Source: Rhizobium sp. 16-488-2b (GTDB lineage: Bacteria; Pseudomonadota; Alphaproteobacteria; Rhizobiales; Rhizobiaceae). From it: a stretch of DNA of 64,000 nt. Positions 36,692 to 45,907 of the stretch are shown piece by piece. The stretch is from the NCBI RefSeq assembly GCF_017741815.1, contig NZ_JAGHMF010000020.1:173479-237478 (forward strand), written 5' to 3'. Within the stretch, counting starts at the first letter, position 1; every line of letters starts with the position of its first letter. Both the position numbers and the translations under genes were made by a program. The notes beneath the pieces are model-generated. The model did not search any database. It was given only the letters and a program-made list of their open reading frames with translations, and was not told the DNA's origin.

Positions 36692-37044
36692 GGCCGGTAC
36701 TCCGCCCAGGTCTTCGGTGTCTCGCTGACCCGAACGGCCGACGTCTCCGGCAGGATCGCCTTGCACCAGTCATAGAAGTGCTTGGCGAGATATTCAGACG
36801 TCACTCGATCATGACCGAGCACCTCGTTCAGATGCCTGTGGTCGAAACGCTCGTCGATATAGCGCTTCAGCGGAGCAAGCTCGTGATAGTCACGCACGAA
36901 GCCGTCGTCATTGAGTTCTGCAGCCGCAAGCTCGACGACGACGATATAGTTGTGCCCGTGCAGCCGCGCGCACTGGTGATCGGCGGGCAGATGCGAGAGC
37001 TGATGCGAGGCGGAGAAGTGGAATTCCTTGGTAATGCGGAACAC
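36688..37044 (-). CDS. queD: 6-carboxytetrahydropterin synthase
   Basis: A 118-residue PTPS-family enzyme that converts dihydroneopterin triphosphate to 6-carboxytetrahydropterin. Zinc ligands His14, His29 and His31 are present (SASHQL and LHGHNY), with catalytic Cys25. The start is GTG at 37044, preceded by GGAGGTG overlapping the queC stop. The open frame extends far upstream inside queC in another frame but has no other suitable start. It is coupled to queC and queE. Confidence 0.94.
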   Translation of the reverse strand: MFRITKEFHFSASHQLSHLPADHQCARLHGHNYIVVVELAAAELNDDGFVRDYHELAPLKRYIDERFDHRHLNEVLGHDRVTSEYLAKHFYDWCKAILPETSAVRVSETPKTWAEYRP

Positions 37045-37048
37045 GGGA

Positions 37049-37756
37049 TTACACCTCCGTGGCCGCGAAGCCCGATGTCGCCGACTTCCAGAAATCCGCG
37101 TCCTCGTAGTCCGTCGGGTCCGCGACGCCGGCCAGATGAAACGCCTCGCGCCGCTCGACGCAGGTGCCGCAGCGCCCGCAATGGCGCGCCCCGCCCTTGT
37201 AGCACGACCACGTCTCCGCAAACGGCGTGCCGTGCTTTTCGCCATCGGTGACGATATCGGCCTTGGTGGCGTTGACGTAGGGCGCCTGCAGGTTGACGCT
37301 GGCATAGCCGTCCAGGGCTGCATCCTGCATGGTTTGAAACGCGTCGATGAAGCCGGGGCGGCAATCGGGATAGATGAAGTGGTCGCCGCCATGCACGGCA
37401 ACAGCCACGGCATCCGCCTTCTGCGCGGCGGCAAGCCCGAAGGCGATGGCGAGCATGATGGCGTTGCGGTTCGGAACCACCGTCGCCTTCATGGTCTCCT
37501 CAGCATAGTGTCCATCGGGCACGTCGATATTGTCGGTCAGCGCCGAGCCGGTGAGGTGGCTGCCGATCGGCCTGATGTCGATGATCTGATGCGGCACGCC
37601 GAGCCTTTTGGCGCAGGCGGCGGCATAGTCGAGTTCCTTGCGGTGACGCTGGCCGTAATCGAAGGAGAGCAGGCCGATAAGCTGCTGTTCCCCAGCGATC
37701 CAGTGCGCAAGCGAAACGGAGTCCAATCCGCCGGAGCAGATGACGATAGTCTTCAT
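37049..37756 (-). CDS. queC: 7-cyano-7-deazaguanine (preQ0) synthase
   Basis: A 235-residue ATP-dependent enzyme that converts 7-carboxy-7-deazaguanine to preQ0. The PP-loop CSGGLDS is at residues 7-13. The zinc-binding cysteines are in the C-terminal segment CYKGG..HCGRCGTC. It is the first gene of the queC-queD-queE operon. The ATG at 37756 lies 10 nt after the AAGGG that forms part of a preQ1-I riboswitch, so its translation is probably repressed by preQ1. Confidence 0.95.
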   Translation of the reverse strand: MKTIVICSGGLDSVSLAHWIAGEQQLIGLLSFDYGQRHRKELDYAAACAKRLGVPHQIIDIRPIGSHLTGSALTDNIDVPDGHYAEETMKATVVPNRNAIMLAIAFGLAAAQKADAVAVAVHGGDHFIYPDCRPGFIDAFQTMQDAALDGYASVNLQAPYVNATKADIVTDGEKHGTPFAETWSCYKGGARHCGRCGTCVERREAFHLAGVADPTDYEDADFWKSATSGFAATEV

Positions 37757-37765
37757 GATGTTTGA

Positions 37766-37800
37766 TCCCTTGTTTTGACCGGGTGGGCTGCGACCGGATG
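37766..37800 (-). promoter_or_regulatory. preQ1-I riboswitch controlling queC
   Basis: On the minus strand CCGG, the loop TCGCAG plus CCCAC, CCGG and the A-rich tail TCAAAACAAGGG follow each other directly before queC. The pieces TCGCAG and CAAAACAAGG match the well-studied Thermoanaerobacter preQ1 class I aptamer. The tail AAGGG is the ribosome site of queC, which implies translational control. The stem is only 4 bp and the tail slightly short, so binding should be tested. Confidence 0.75.
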
Positions 37801-37951
37801 CGGGCGTTCTAGGCCAAAGGGACCGCATTGTGAAGAACCAATCGAACCCCCATATTTGATGGGTAACGCGGCACGACTACCTGAGAGCGTGGCTTTTGAA
37901 ATCGTCTCGGCTAAGGTGCGGCTATTCGATTCGGGTTTTGGGAGGTATTTC

Positions 37952-38965
37952 ATGGTTTTGGGCGGCTTCGACATCGTGGTCATCGCGCTGGTGGTCTTCG
38001 TCATCCTGGTGCTCTTCGCCGGCATCAAAACGGTCCCGCAGGGTTATCAGTACACGGTCGAGCGCTTCGGCCGCTACACCCGCACGCTGGGTCCCGGCCT
38101 CAACATCATCACCCCCTTCATTGAGCGCGTCGGCGCCCGCATGAACGTCATGGAGCAGGTGCTCGACGTTCCCACGCAAGAAGTCATCACCCGCGACAAC
38201 GCCTCGGTCTCGGCCGATGCCGTCGCCTTCTACCAGATCCTCAACGCCGCCCAGGCGGCCTACCAGGTTTCCAATCTCGAAAACGCCATCCTCAACCTGA
38301 CCATGACCAACATCCGCTCGGTCATGGGCTCGATGGACCTCGACGAGCTACTCTCCAACCGCGACGCGATCAACGACCGCCTGCTGCGTGTCGTGGACGA
38401 TGCCGTTCAGCCCTGGGGCATCAAGGTCACCCGCGTCGAGATCAAGGATATCCAGCCGCCGCGCGATCTCGTCGATGCCATGGCCCGCCAGATGAAGGCC
38501 GAGCGCGAGAAGCGCGCCCAGGTGCTGGAAGCCGAAGGCTCGAGAAACGCGCAGATCCTGCGCGCCGAAGGTGCCAAGCAGTCGGCGATCCTGCAGGCCG
38601 AGGGCCAGCGTGAATCCGCCTTCCGCAACGCCGAGGCGCGCGAACGCCTGGCCGAGGCCGAAGCCAAGGCCACCAAGATGGTGTCGGAAGCCATCGCCGC
38701 CGGCGACGTGCAGGCGATCAACTACTTCGTGGCGCAGAAATACACCGAGGCGCTGACCGCGATCGGCTCGGCCACCAATTCCAAGGTCGTGCTGATGCCG
38801 ATCGAGGCCTCGTCGATCATTGGCTCGCTGAGCGGCATCGGTGCCATCGCCAAGGAAGTCTTCGGCGGCAGCGACACTCCGCCGGCGGCCCCCGCGCCGC
38901 GCCAGGTCCAGGCCCCGCGCACCACGCCGCAGGTCAACCCGTTCAACCAGAACCCGGAGCGCTGA
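37952..38965 (+). CDS. qmcA: stomatin/prohibitin (SPFH) family membrane protein
   Basis: A 337-residue SPFH-domain protein. One N-terminal membrane segment (IVVIALVVFVILVLFAG) is followed by the band-7 domain (QGYQYTVERFGRY), a long coiled coil (MKAEREKRAQVLEAEGSRNA), and a Pro-rich tail. It forms membrane scaffolds. The GGGAGG site and ATG at 37952 define the start; the frame is open further upstream. It is followed after 3 nt by NfeD, the usual partner of this family. Confidence 0.92.
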   Translation: MVLGGFDIVVIALVVFVILVLFAGIKTVPQGYQYTVERFGRYTRTLGPGLNIITPFIERVGARMNVMEQVLDVPTQEVITRDNASVSADAVAFYQILNAAQAAYQVSNLENAILNLTMTNIRSVMGSMDLDELLSNRDAINDRLLRVVDDAVQPWGIKVTRVEIKDIQPPRDLVDAMARQMKAEREKRAQVLEAEGSRNAQILRAEGAKQSAILQAEGQRESAFRNAEARERLAEAEAKATKMVSEAIAAGDVQAINYFVAQKYTEALTAIGSATNSKVVLMPIEASSIIGSLSGIGAIAKEVFGGSDTPPAAPAPRQVQAPRTTPQVNPFNQNPER

Positions 38966-38968
38966 TAG

Positions 38969-39424
38969 ATGCTGGCCGCCATCACATCGGAATTGGGGCC
39001 ATGGAGCTGGTGGGTCGTCGGCCTCGTGCTGCTCGCCGCCGAGATGCTGGTGCCCGGCTTCTTCCTCGTCTGGATCGGTCTCGCGGCAATCGCCGTCGGC
39101 GCGCTGTCGCTGCTCTTCTGGGATAGCGCCTTCTGGGTGTGGCAGCTGCAGGCGATCCTGTTCGCCGCCTTCGCCGTCGGCGCCACCTTCATCGGCCGCA
39201 AGCTGACGCGCGATCACGGCGAGACGGACGAGCCCTTTCTCAACCAGCGCAGCGCCAGCCTCGTCGGTCGCACCGCGACGCTCGCCGAGCCGATCACCGA
39301 GGGCCGTGGCCGCATCAAACTGGATGACACGCAATGGAAGGTGAGCGGCCCGGATCTGCCCGTCGGCGCGCGCGTCAAGGTCATATCAAGCAACGGCCGC
39401 GACCTGACGGTCGAGGAAGCCTGA
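38969..39424 (+). CDS. NfeD family membrane protein
   Basis: A 151-residue protein with two or three N-terminal membrane helices and a C-terminal OB-fold domain (ASLVGRTATLAEPITEGRGRIKLDD). It is the short NfeD type without the protease domain. It is cotranscribed with the SPFH protein 4 nt upstream, and such pairs form a membrane-quality complex. A repeat element follows the stop. Confidence 0.9.
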   Translation: MLAAITSELGPWSWWVVGLVLLAAEMLVPGFFLVWIGLAAIAVGALSLLFWDSAFWVWQLQAILFAAFAVGATFIGRKLTRDHGETDEPFLNQRSASLVGRTATLAEPITEGRGRIKLDDTQWKVSGPDLPVGARVKVISSNGRDLTVEEA

Positions 39425-39470
39425 TCCCGATCAAGCTGGCCTTGATCCCGATCAAGCTGGCTTGATCAGG
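39422..39470. repeat. tandem 19-bp repeat with hairpin between nfeD and kdsD
   Basis: TGATCCCGATCAAGCTGGC occurs twice (39422-39440 and 39443-39461), followed by a third partial unit. GATCAAGC/GCTTGATC can form an 8-bp hairpin. The first unit overlaps the nfeD stop codon. It lies between two convergent genes, so it is likely a bidirectional terminator-like element. Confidence 0.6.
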
Positions 39471-40467
39471 CCACGCCGATCCTGAGAAGATCGTGGAAAT
39501 GAATGAGCCCGACCGGCCTGTTGTCGTCGTCGACGACAATCAGCGCGCCAATGCTGTGCTTGTTCAAGAGCGCTAGCGCGGCGGTTGCCAGCACATTCGG
39601 CTTCACCGTCTTCGGCGCCCGCGTCATGATATCGTCGACCACGAGCTCCGACAGGTTGCGCGACAGATTGCGCGCCATATCGCCCTCGGTGACGATGCCG
39701 CAAAGCCGGCCGTCCTCGTCCAAAATACCGACACAGCCGAAATGCTTGCGCGATAGCGTCGAGATCGCCTCCGGCAGCGGTGTGCCCTTGGCAACCAGCG
39801 GTACGCGCTCGCCGGTGTGCATGACATCGGCGACATGGCTCAAGGCCGCACCCAGCTTGCCGCCCGGATGGAACACATGGAAATCGCGCGCCGTGAAGCC
39901 GCGCGCCTCAAGCAGCGCGATCGCCAGCGCATCACCCATGGCCAGCTGCATCATCGTCGACGTGGTCGGCGCCAAGCCGTGCGGGCAGGCTTCCTCGACA
40001 TTCGGCATCAGAAGCACGACATCGGACGCCTTGGCCAGCGACGAATCCGGCGAACAGGTCATGGAGATCAGCGGAATGGAGAAGCGGCGCGTATAGGCGA
40101 TCACGTTGCGCAGTTCCGCACTCTCGCCGCCCTTCGACAGCGCCAGCACCGCATCCCCCAGCCCCACCATGCCGAGATCGCCGTGATTGGCCTCGGCGGC
40201 GTGCATGAAGAAGGCGGGCGTTCCGGTCGATGCGAGCGTCGCGGCGATCTTGACGCCGATATGGCCGCTCTTGCCGACGCCGGTAACGATCACCCGCCCC
40301 GAAATGCCGCCGATCGTTTCGACAGCCTGCATGAAAGGCCCGGCGAGATCGCCGTCAAAGGCCTGTTCGAGGGACACCAACGACTGTCGTTCGGTGGCGA
40401 GTGTGCGCCTGGCCGAGTCGATCACGCCGTTGTCGATGAGATTTACCGCTCGCTTGATCATCGCCAT
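39466..40467 (-). CDS. kdsD: arabinose-5-phosphate isomerase (KpsF/GutQ family)
   Basis: A 333-residue enzyme that interconverts ribulose-5-phosphate and arabinose-5-phosphate, the first step to KDO for lipopolysaccharide. An N-terminal SIS sugar-isomerase domain contains VTGVGKSGHIG and FFMHAAEANHGDLG. Two C-terminal CBS domains follow (from VADVMHTGERVP and VDDIMTRAPKTV). It is divergent from a beta-barrel protein gene. Confidence 0.92.
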   Translation of the reverse strand: MAMIKRAVNLIDNGVIDSARRTLATERQSLVSLEQAFDGDLAGPFMQAVETIGGISGRVIVTGVGKSGHIGVKIAATLASTGTPAFFMHAAEANHGDLGMVGLGDAVLALSKGGESAELRNVIAYTRRFSIPLISMTCSPDSSLAKASDVVLLMPNVEEACPHGLAPTTSTMMQLAMGDALAIALLEARGFTARDFHVFHPGGKLGAALSHVADVMHTGERVPLVAKGTPLPEAISTLSRKHFGCVGILDEDGRLCGIVTEGDMARNLSRNLSELVVDDIMTRAPKTVKPNVLATAALALLNKHSIGALIVVDDDNRPVGLIHFHDLLRIGVA

Positions 40468-40601
40468 CCGTTAGCCGCTTTCCAGCGCGGTGTCCACCAT
40501 AGCGGCGGATTGCACACCGCTTGCGGCCAAATGGCAACGAATGGTTAACCACGAGGCTTTACGTTCGGGTAACCACTTCGAAGCATGCCGAGCGCAACCA
40601 T

Positions 40602-42167
40602 ATGGGCCATTGGAGACATACGAGCAGTCTGACGCCGCTCCGCGCGGCGGGCGTTGCCGTATCCGTGGCGCTGGCTGGTCTTGAGCTCGCAGTCCCCACT
40701 TCGGCGCTCGCCCAATCGGCGCGCACTGCCGCATCCTCCTCTCCCCTTGCCCAGTCCGCCTACATCGCCACCCCCGATGCCACGGGCGATCAACCGGATG
40801 ACGGCGCGGCCATACCCGGCGCCGCGGCATCCGCCGACGACCCGGCCAATGCGAACGACGGCACTGCCAACGGCGCCAACGCCAACACCACCGCGACCGC
40901 ACGGCAAACCACATCAGGCGACCAGCCGAGCGATGAGACCACCGGCTCCATTCTCGACGAAGACATGATGCGGCTGAACACCCGTGAGGCCCCGCTCGAC
41001 GAGCGCAGGCCGCGCAAGCCCGACGTCAATCTCTCGACCGAGGAAACCCCTGGCATCCGCGTCGGCACCTTCGTGCTGCGTCCGACCGTAACGCAGAGCA
41101 TCAACACCGAGACGCAGAAGGACGGCGACGTCAAGCAGACGCGCGCCTTCCTCGAAACCGACATGAAGACGACGCTGACGTCGGACTGGGCGCTGCATCA
41201 GCTGCTGATCACGAGCGAGGGCGCCTGGCAGAAGAATGTCAGCGGCGAAGGCGAGGAGCAGCCGGACTTCCGGATCAACGGCGATCTGAGGCTCGATCTC
41301 CCCGAGGAAACCACGGCCCACATCACCGGCGGCTACCACTTCTACCGCGAAGACACCGACGACCCGAACGCCATCCAGAACGCCGACCAGCAGTCGGACG
41401 TGCAGGAGTTCACCCTAGGCGCCTCGATCGAGCGCGACTTCGGTATTCTGCGAGGCAGCACCGGCATCGATTTCACCCGCACGATCTATTCCGACGCCAC
41501 GCTATCCGATGGCACCGTCGTATCGCTCAGCGACCGCGACCAGACATCGGGCACCCTGCGCGGCCGCATCGGCTACGAGCTGTCGCCTGCCCTGATCCCC
41601 TTCATCGAAGGCAATGTCGGCAAGACGGTGTATGACCAGACGACCGACGTAGCCGGTTACCAGCGCTCCGGCGACAGCTACGGCGCCAAGGTCGGCGTCG
41701 AGGTGGATCTTGGCGAAAAGCTGCGCGGCGAAGTGGGCGTGGGTTACGAGATCGCCAGCTTCGACGACGTCAGGCTGTCGGATATCGACGCAACCGTGCT
41801 CGATGCCAGCGTCCGCTGGTCGCCTCTGCGTGGCACGGATATCGATTTCGGCCTGCAGACCAGCCTGCAGCCATCCACCACGCCAGGTGTCGCGGGCTAT
41901 ATCTCGCGCGCCATGACGACGACGGTCACGCATCAGCTGCGCGACAATCTGGTCGGAACCTTCCTGGGTGGGATAACCTTGCGCGACTATCCATCGGATA
42001 GCACGATCAGCGACGAGACGGTCTATACGACCAGCGCCGGCCTGACCTGGAACATCAACCGATATCTCGATCTGACGAGCACCATCGGCTATGAACTCAC
42101 CTCCAGAAAAGTCGGCGCCGACTCGCAGCAATGGCGGGCCGGCGTCGGTCTGAAGCTGAAACGCTGA
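40602..42167 (+). CDS. outer-membrane beta-barrel protein (putative porin 2 type)
   Basis: A 521-residue protein. The signal peptide ends TSALAQS, followed by about 100 residues of Ala/Thr/Asn-rich disordered sequence. A beta-barrel domain begins near IRVGTFVLRPTVTQSI and ends in a terminal strand (QWRAGVGLKLKR), as in the BBP2_2 family. Alternating hydrophobic strands such as VGYEIASFDDVRLSDIDATVLDASV support a barrel. Cargo is unknown. The ATG at 40602 sets the signal peptide. Confidence 0.85.
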   Translation: MGHWRHTSSLTPLRAAGVAVSVALAGLELAVPTSALAQSARTAASSSPLAQSAYIATPDATGDQPDDGAAIPGAAASADDPANANDGTANGANANTTATARQTTSGDQPSDETTGSILDEDMMRLNTREAPLDERRPRKPDVNLSTEETPGIRVGTFVLRPTVTQSINTETQKDGDVKQTRAFLETDMKTTLTSDWALHQLLITSEGAWQKNVSGEGEEQPDFRINGDLRLDLPEETTAHITGGYHFYREDTDDPNAIQNADQQSDVQEFTLGASIERDFGILRGSTGIDFTRTIYSDATLSDGTVVSLSDRDQTSGTLRGRIGYELSPALIPFIEGNVGKTVYDQTTDVAGYQRSGDSYGAKVGVEVDLGEKLRGEVGVGYEIASFDDVRLSDIDATVLDASVRWSPLRGTDIDFGLQTSLQPSTTPGVAGYISRAMTTTVTHQLRDNLVGTFLGGITLRDYPSDSTISDETVYTTSAGLTWNINRYLDLTSTIGYELTSRKVGADSQQWRAGVGLKLKR

Positions 42168-42215
42168 TAGCGATCGGGAAGACCGCGACGCGGCCTCCCC
42201 TTCAATCGCCTGATA

Positions 42216-43103
42216 TCAGAGACCCTTGAGCAGGTCCTTGAAGCCTTCGATCACGGTCGGGCGGATATCCGCACGTTCAAGCGCGAAGGCAACGTTGGCG
42301 AGGATGAAGCCATCCTTGGCGCCGCAGTCATAGGTCGTGCCCTTGAAGTGGTAACCGGCGAAAGCCTGGTCCTTCAGGAGCTTCAGCATGCCGTCGGTGA
42401 GCTGGATCTCGTTGCCGGCGCCGCGTTCCTGGGTTTCCAGGATCTTGAACACTTCCGGCTGCAGGATGTAGCGGCCGTTGATGAAGAAGTTCGACGGCGC
42501 GGTGCCCTTGGCGGGCTTTTCGACCATGCCGGTGATGCGGAAGCCGTCACCGATCGCGTCGCCGACGCCGACGATGCCGTATTTGTGGGCTTGATCGGGC
42601 GCGCACTCTTCCACGGCGATGATGTTGCCGCCACTCTGGGCATAAAGGTCGATCATGCCCTTCATGCAGCCCTTGGCTTCGCTCTTCATGATCATGTCGG
42701 GAAGCAGCAGCGCGAAGGGCTCGTCGCCGATGATCTCGCGGGCGCACCATACGGCGTGACCGAGGCCGAGCGGCTCCTGCTGGCGCGTGAAGCTCACGGT
42801 ACCAGCCTTGGGAAGCTGGCCTGCGAGCAGGGTGATTTCGGCGTTCTTGCTGCGCTCGCGCAGCGTCTGCTCAAGCTCGAAATGGATGTCGAAATAGTCT
42901 TCGATGATGTGCTTGTTACGGCCCGTCACGAAAACGAAATGCTCGATCCCGGCTTCCAGCGCTTCATCCACCACATACTGAATGATCGGCTTGTCGACGA
43001 CAGTCAGCATTTCCTTCGGAACGGCCTTCGTGGCCGGAAGGAAGCGCGTGCCGAGACCGGCGACCGGGAATACAGCTTTGCGAACTTTTTTATGCTCTGC
43101 CAC
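42216..43103 (-). CDS. galU: UTP-glucose-1-phosphate uridylyltransferase
   Basis: A 295-residue enzyme that makes UDP-glucose, the precursor of exopolysaccharide and lipopolysaccharide sugars. The nucleotide-binding motif GLGTRFLPATKAVPKEML is near residues 17-34, and VDKPIIQYVVDEA follows. The start is GTG at 43103 with AGGAGG 5 nt upstream. It is divergent from the lytic transglycosylase gene with a 201-nt intergenic region. Confidence 0.95.
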   Translation of the reverse strand: MAEHKKVRKAVFPVAGLGTRFLPATKAVPKEMLTVVDKPIIQYVVDEALEAGIEHFVFVTGRNKHIIEDYFDIHFELEQTLRERSKNAEITLLAGQLPKAGTVSFTRQQEPLGLGHAVWCAREIIGDEPFALLLPDMIMKSEAKGCMKGMIDLYAQSGGNIIAVEECAPDQAHKYGIVGVGDAIGDGFRITGMVEKPAKGTAPSNFFINGRYILQPEVFKILETQERGAGNEIQLTDGMLKLLKDQAFAGYHFKGTTYDCGAKDGFILANVAFALERADIRPTVIEGFKDLLKGL

Positions 43104-43304
43104 ACAGGCCTCCTGGGATGATTCTAACGCTTGAAATATAACGCGATTTTGATCGGATTAGATGAGATTTGCTACGGTTTTGCAAATAGTGACTGTGTTC
43201 GTGCGTCATGGTAAAGAATTTGTTGACTCCGTTCGGGTAGTCTCAGGCCTGAGCGGAATTTTTGCGCTCTGCTGTGCCTGAAACGAAAGGACGGATGACC
43301 GCCG

Positions 43305-44528
43305 ATGACTCAAAATCACAAAATCTCCCTTCGTGGTCTTGCATTCGCATTCATCATGACCGCATCCGCCAGTCTGGCGCCTATTAACGCCATGGCCGAC
43401 CAGCGGTTCCAGAAGTGGATCGCGGACTTCTATCAAACTGCCGCTCAAAATGGCATCAGCAAGGCAACTTATCGTAAAGCTTTCTCAGGCGTCAGCGACC
43501 CTGACCCTACGGTGCTGGAAAAGGCTACTTATCAGCCTGAATTTACGACGAAAATCTGGGATTACGTGGATTCTCGCGTAAATCCTTATACCGTCCAGAT
43601 CGGCCGCAAGATGATGGCCAAACACGCCTCTACGTTGAATTGGATCGAGCGAAACTTCGGTGTCGACAAGACGATTCTCCTGGCGATCTGGTCGATGGAA
43701 TCGAACTACGGCGCCGTGCTCGAGAAGGACGACAGGCTGCATTACGTGCCGCGTGCGCTGGCAACACTCGCCTATGCCGACGCCAAGCGCACCAAGTTCG
43801 CGCAGAAGCAGCTGATCGCCGCATTGAAGATCCTGCAGAACGGCGACATCTCGCCTGATGGCATGACCGGCTCCTGGGCCGGCGCCATGGGCCATACCCA
43901 GTTCATCCCCACCAGCTACCTGCTCTACGCCGTCGACGCCGACGGCAACGGCCACCGCGACATCTGGAACTCGGTTCCCGACGCGCTCGCCACCTCCGCC
44001 AATCTCCTGAAGAAGAACGGCTGGGATTTCGGCAAGACCTGGGGCTACGAAGTCAAGGTACCATCGAGCGCGCTGAAGCACGTCGGCAAGACCATGACGC
44101 TGTCGCAGTGGGCAGCCCTTGGCCTGAAGCGCCCGAGCGGCATGGGCTTCAAGGACGGTTCCGGCAAGGCGGTCTTGAAGATGCCTGCCGGCAATGACGG
44201 CCCGGGCTTCCTGATGACCAGCAACTTCTACACCATCAAGAAGTACAACGCCTCTGACAGCTACGCCATTGCCGTCGGCCTGCTCGCCGACGAGATCGCC
44301 GGCTATGGCGGCATGAAGCAGCGCTGGCCACGCCCAGATGGCACTCTCGACGTCAAGGAGAAGTTCGAGCTGCAGACCCGCCTGAAGGCGCTCGGCTATT
44401 ATGACGGCGAGGTCGACGGCAATTTCGGCAGTGGTTCCAAGGCCGCGATCGCCGCCGTCCAGGGCCGCATCGGCATGCAGGCGGATGGCGAACCCTCGCT
44501 GCCGCTCCTGAACGCGCTTCGCAAGTAG
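43305..44528 (+). CDS. lytic murein transglycosylase (MltB family)
   Basis: A 407-residue periplasmic enzyme that cleaves peptidoglycan. The signal peptide covers about residues 1-31. The SLT_2 domain has catalytic Glu132 in SMESNYGAV, with GAMGHTQFIPTSY following. A C-terminal peptidoglycan-binding domain is present (LKALGYYDGEVDGNFGSG). No lipobox Cys is seen, so it is soluble. It stands alone, followed closely by the DUF459 gene in the same direction. Confidence 0.92.
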   Translation: MTQNHKISLRGLAFAFIMTASASLAPINAMADQRFQKWIADFYQTAAQNGISKATYRKAFSGVSDPDPTVLEKATYQPEFTTKIWDYVDSRVNPYTVQIGRKMMAKHASTLNWIERNFGVDKTILLAIWSMESNYGAVLEKDDRLHYVPRALATLAYADAKRTKFAQKQLIAALKILQNGDISPDGMTGSWAGAMGHTQFIPTSYLLYAVDADGNGHRDIWNSVPDALATSANLLKKNGWDFGKTWGYEVKVPSSALKHVGKTMTLSQWAALGLKRPSGMGFKDGSGKAVLKMPAGNDGPGFLMTSNFYTIKKYNASDSYAIAVGLLADEIAGYGGMKQRWPRPDGTLDVKEKFELQTRLKALGYYDGEVDGNFGSGSKAAIAAVQGRIGMQADGEPSLPLLNALRK

Positions 44529-44625
44529 CCGTCACGTCGCGATCAAAAACACGCGCACCGCGCTTTGGGGTGTGGACGCCCGTCCCGCTCCATGAGAAAA
44601 TAAGCGTCGATGCAGGGCGGCCGAT

Positions 44626-45861
44626 ATGCGTAAACGAGTAGATCAGACAACAGCCAAGAGTGGCGTTCGCGGCATGCTCCGCTGGGGCGCGTTGGGCGCG
44701 GCGGTGCTGGTCTTGTCCACCTCTGTCCTCCCTCCCGTTTCGGCCGAAGCCCAGGAACAGCGCTATTATCAGCGCCGCTCGCTCATGGATTTCTTCTTGG
44801 GCCGCCGTTACATCGACGAGGCCCCGCAGGCGCCCGGCCAATACACGCAGCCGCGCGCCGCCCCCCAGCGAAAGAAGAAGGCGCCGCCTAAGGCCGCCGT
44901 CTCCACCCCGCGCGCCGCACCCGTGATCGCACCGGAAGAGAAGGTCGTCGAGAAGCTCGACAATGCCCAGAAGATCCTTGTCGTCGGCGACTTCCTGGCC
45001 GGCGGCCTCGGTGTCGGCATGGACGCGGCCTTCCAGGATTCGCCGGGCATCCTCATAGAGACCCATAGCAACGTCGCCTCCGGCCTCGTGCGCGACGATT
45101 ATTACGACTGGCCCACGCAGCTCACGAAATTCATGGACGAGGCCAAGCCCGCCATGGTCGTCGTCATGCTCGGCGCTAACGACCGCCAGCAGATGGTGAC
45201 CGATGTCGGCAAGGAGAAATTCCGCACCGATGGCTGGTACACCGAGTATCAGCGTCGCGTTCTCGCCTTCGGCAAGGCGGTGACGGCTAGAAAGATTCCG
45301 TTGCTCTGGGTCGGCCTGCCCGCTTTCGACTCGCCTTCGATGATGGCGGATGCGGCGCAGATGAACCAGGTCTACCGCAAGCAGGTGGAATCGATCGGCG
45401 GCGAGTTCGTCGATATCTGGGACGGCTTCGTCAGCGAGAGCGGCGATTTCATCGTCACCGGCTCCGACATCAATGGGCAGCAGGTACGCCTGCGCACCTC
45501 CGACGGCATCAACATGACCGATGCCGGCCGCCGCAAGGTCGCCTTCTATGTCGAAAAGCCAGCCCGCCGTATCCTCGGCACCCAGGCAAGCCCCGATCTC
45601 GTGCGCCTCGACAACAGCAGCGCGCCGGCGATCGGCCTCTCGTCGAACCCGGCCGATCACACCGACCCGATCGCGCTCTCCGACCCCAACCTCGACGGCG
45701 GCAGCGCCCTTCTCGGCGGCGCCGCCATTCCCGTCAGCGCCACGAAGTCGCCGCGCGACAAGCTGGTGCAGGATGGCGAAATGGCCAAGCCCCCGGCCGG
45801 TCGCGTCGACGACTACAGCCGCCCCGCCGCCAAATCGACCGCCGAGGTCTCGGTCAAGTAA
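44626..45861 (+). CDS. DUF459 SGNH-fold secreted protein, catalytic residues altered
   Basis: A 411-residue protein. A signal segment is followed by a Pro/Lys-rich linker and a DUF459 domain of the SGNH-hydrolase superfamily. Block I reads GDF with Phe123 where the nucleophilic Ser would be. Block III GANDR (Asn185) is intact. Block V reads DGIN (Asp293, Asn296) where DxxH is usual. So Ser and His appear lost, which suggests a binding rather than hydrolytic role. DUF459 genes lie near peptidoglycan or envelope genes, as here. Confidence 0.83.
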   Translation: MRKRVDQTTAKSGVRGMLRWGALGAAVLVLSTSVLPPVSAEAQEQRYYQRRSLMDFFLGRRYIDEAPQAPGQYTQPRAAPQRKKKAPPKAAVSTPRAAPVIAPEEKVVEKLDNAQKILVVGDFLAGGLGVGMDAAFQDSPGILIETHSNVASGLVRDDYYDWPTQLTKFMDEAKPAMVVVMLGANDRQQMVTDVGKEKFRTDGWYTEYQRRVLAFGKAVTARKIPLLWVGLPAFDSPSMMADAAQMNQVYRKQVESIGGEFVDIWDGFVSESGDFIVTGSDINGQQVRLRTSDGINMTDAGRRKVAFYVEKPARRILGTQASPDLVRLDNSSAPAIGLSSNPADHTDPIALSDPNLDGGSALLGGAAIPVSATKSPRDKLVQDGEMAKPPAGRVDDYSRPAAKSTAEVSVK

Positions 45862-45863
45862 AA

Positions 45864-45895
45864 GCGGGCGCTCGCACGCCCGCCTCTCTTTCTTT
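45864..45895 (+). terminator. terminator of the DUF459 gene
   Basis: GCGGGCG, CTCGCA and CGCCCGC are followed by CTCTCTTTCTTT, directly after the stop codon. It lies between convergent genes. Confidence 0.75.
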
Positions 45896-45907
45896 AGCTC
45901 AACTGGC

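Noticed and set aside
37775..37951. Stomatin-like gene starting at 37775
   Set aside because: That region carries the queC leader and riboswitch on the other strand. The ATG at 37952 has a good ribosome site and the family N-terminus.
39442..39455. A perfect FNR/FixK consensus, TTGATCCCGATCAA
   Set aside because: It lies in a tandem repeat between the convergent 3' ends of nfeD and kdsD, where no promoter is expected. It is better explained as part of a terminator-like hairpin.
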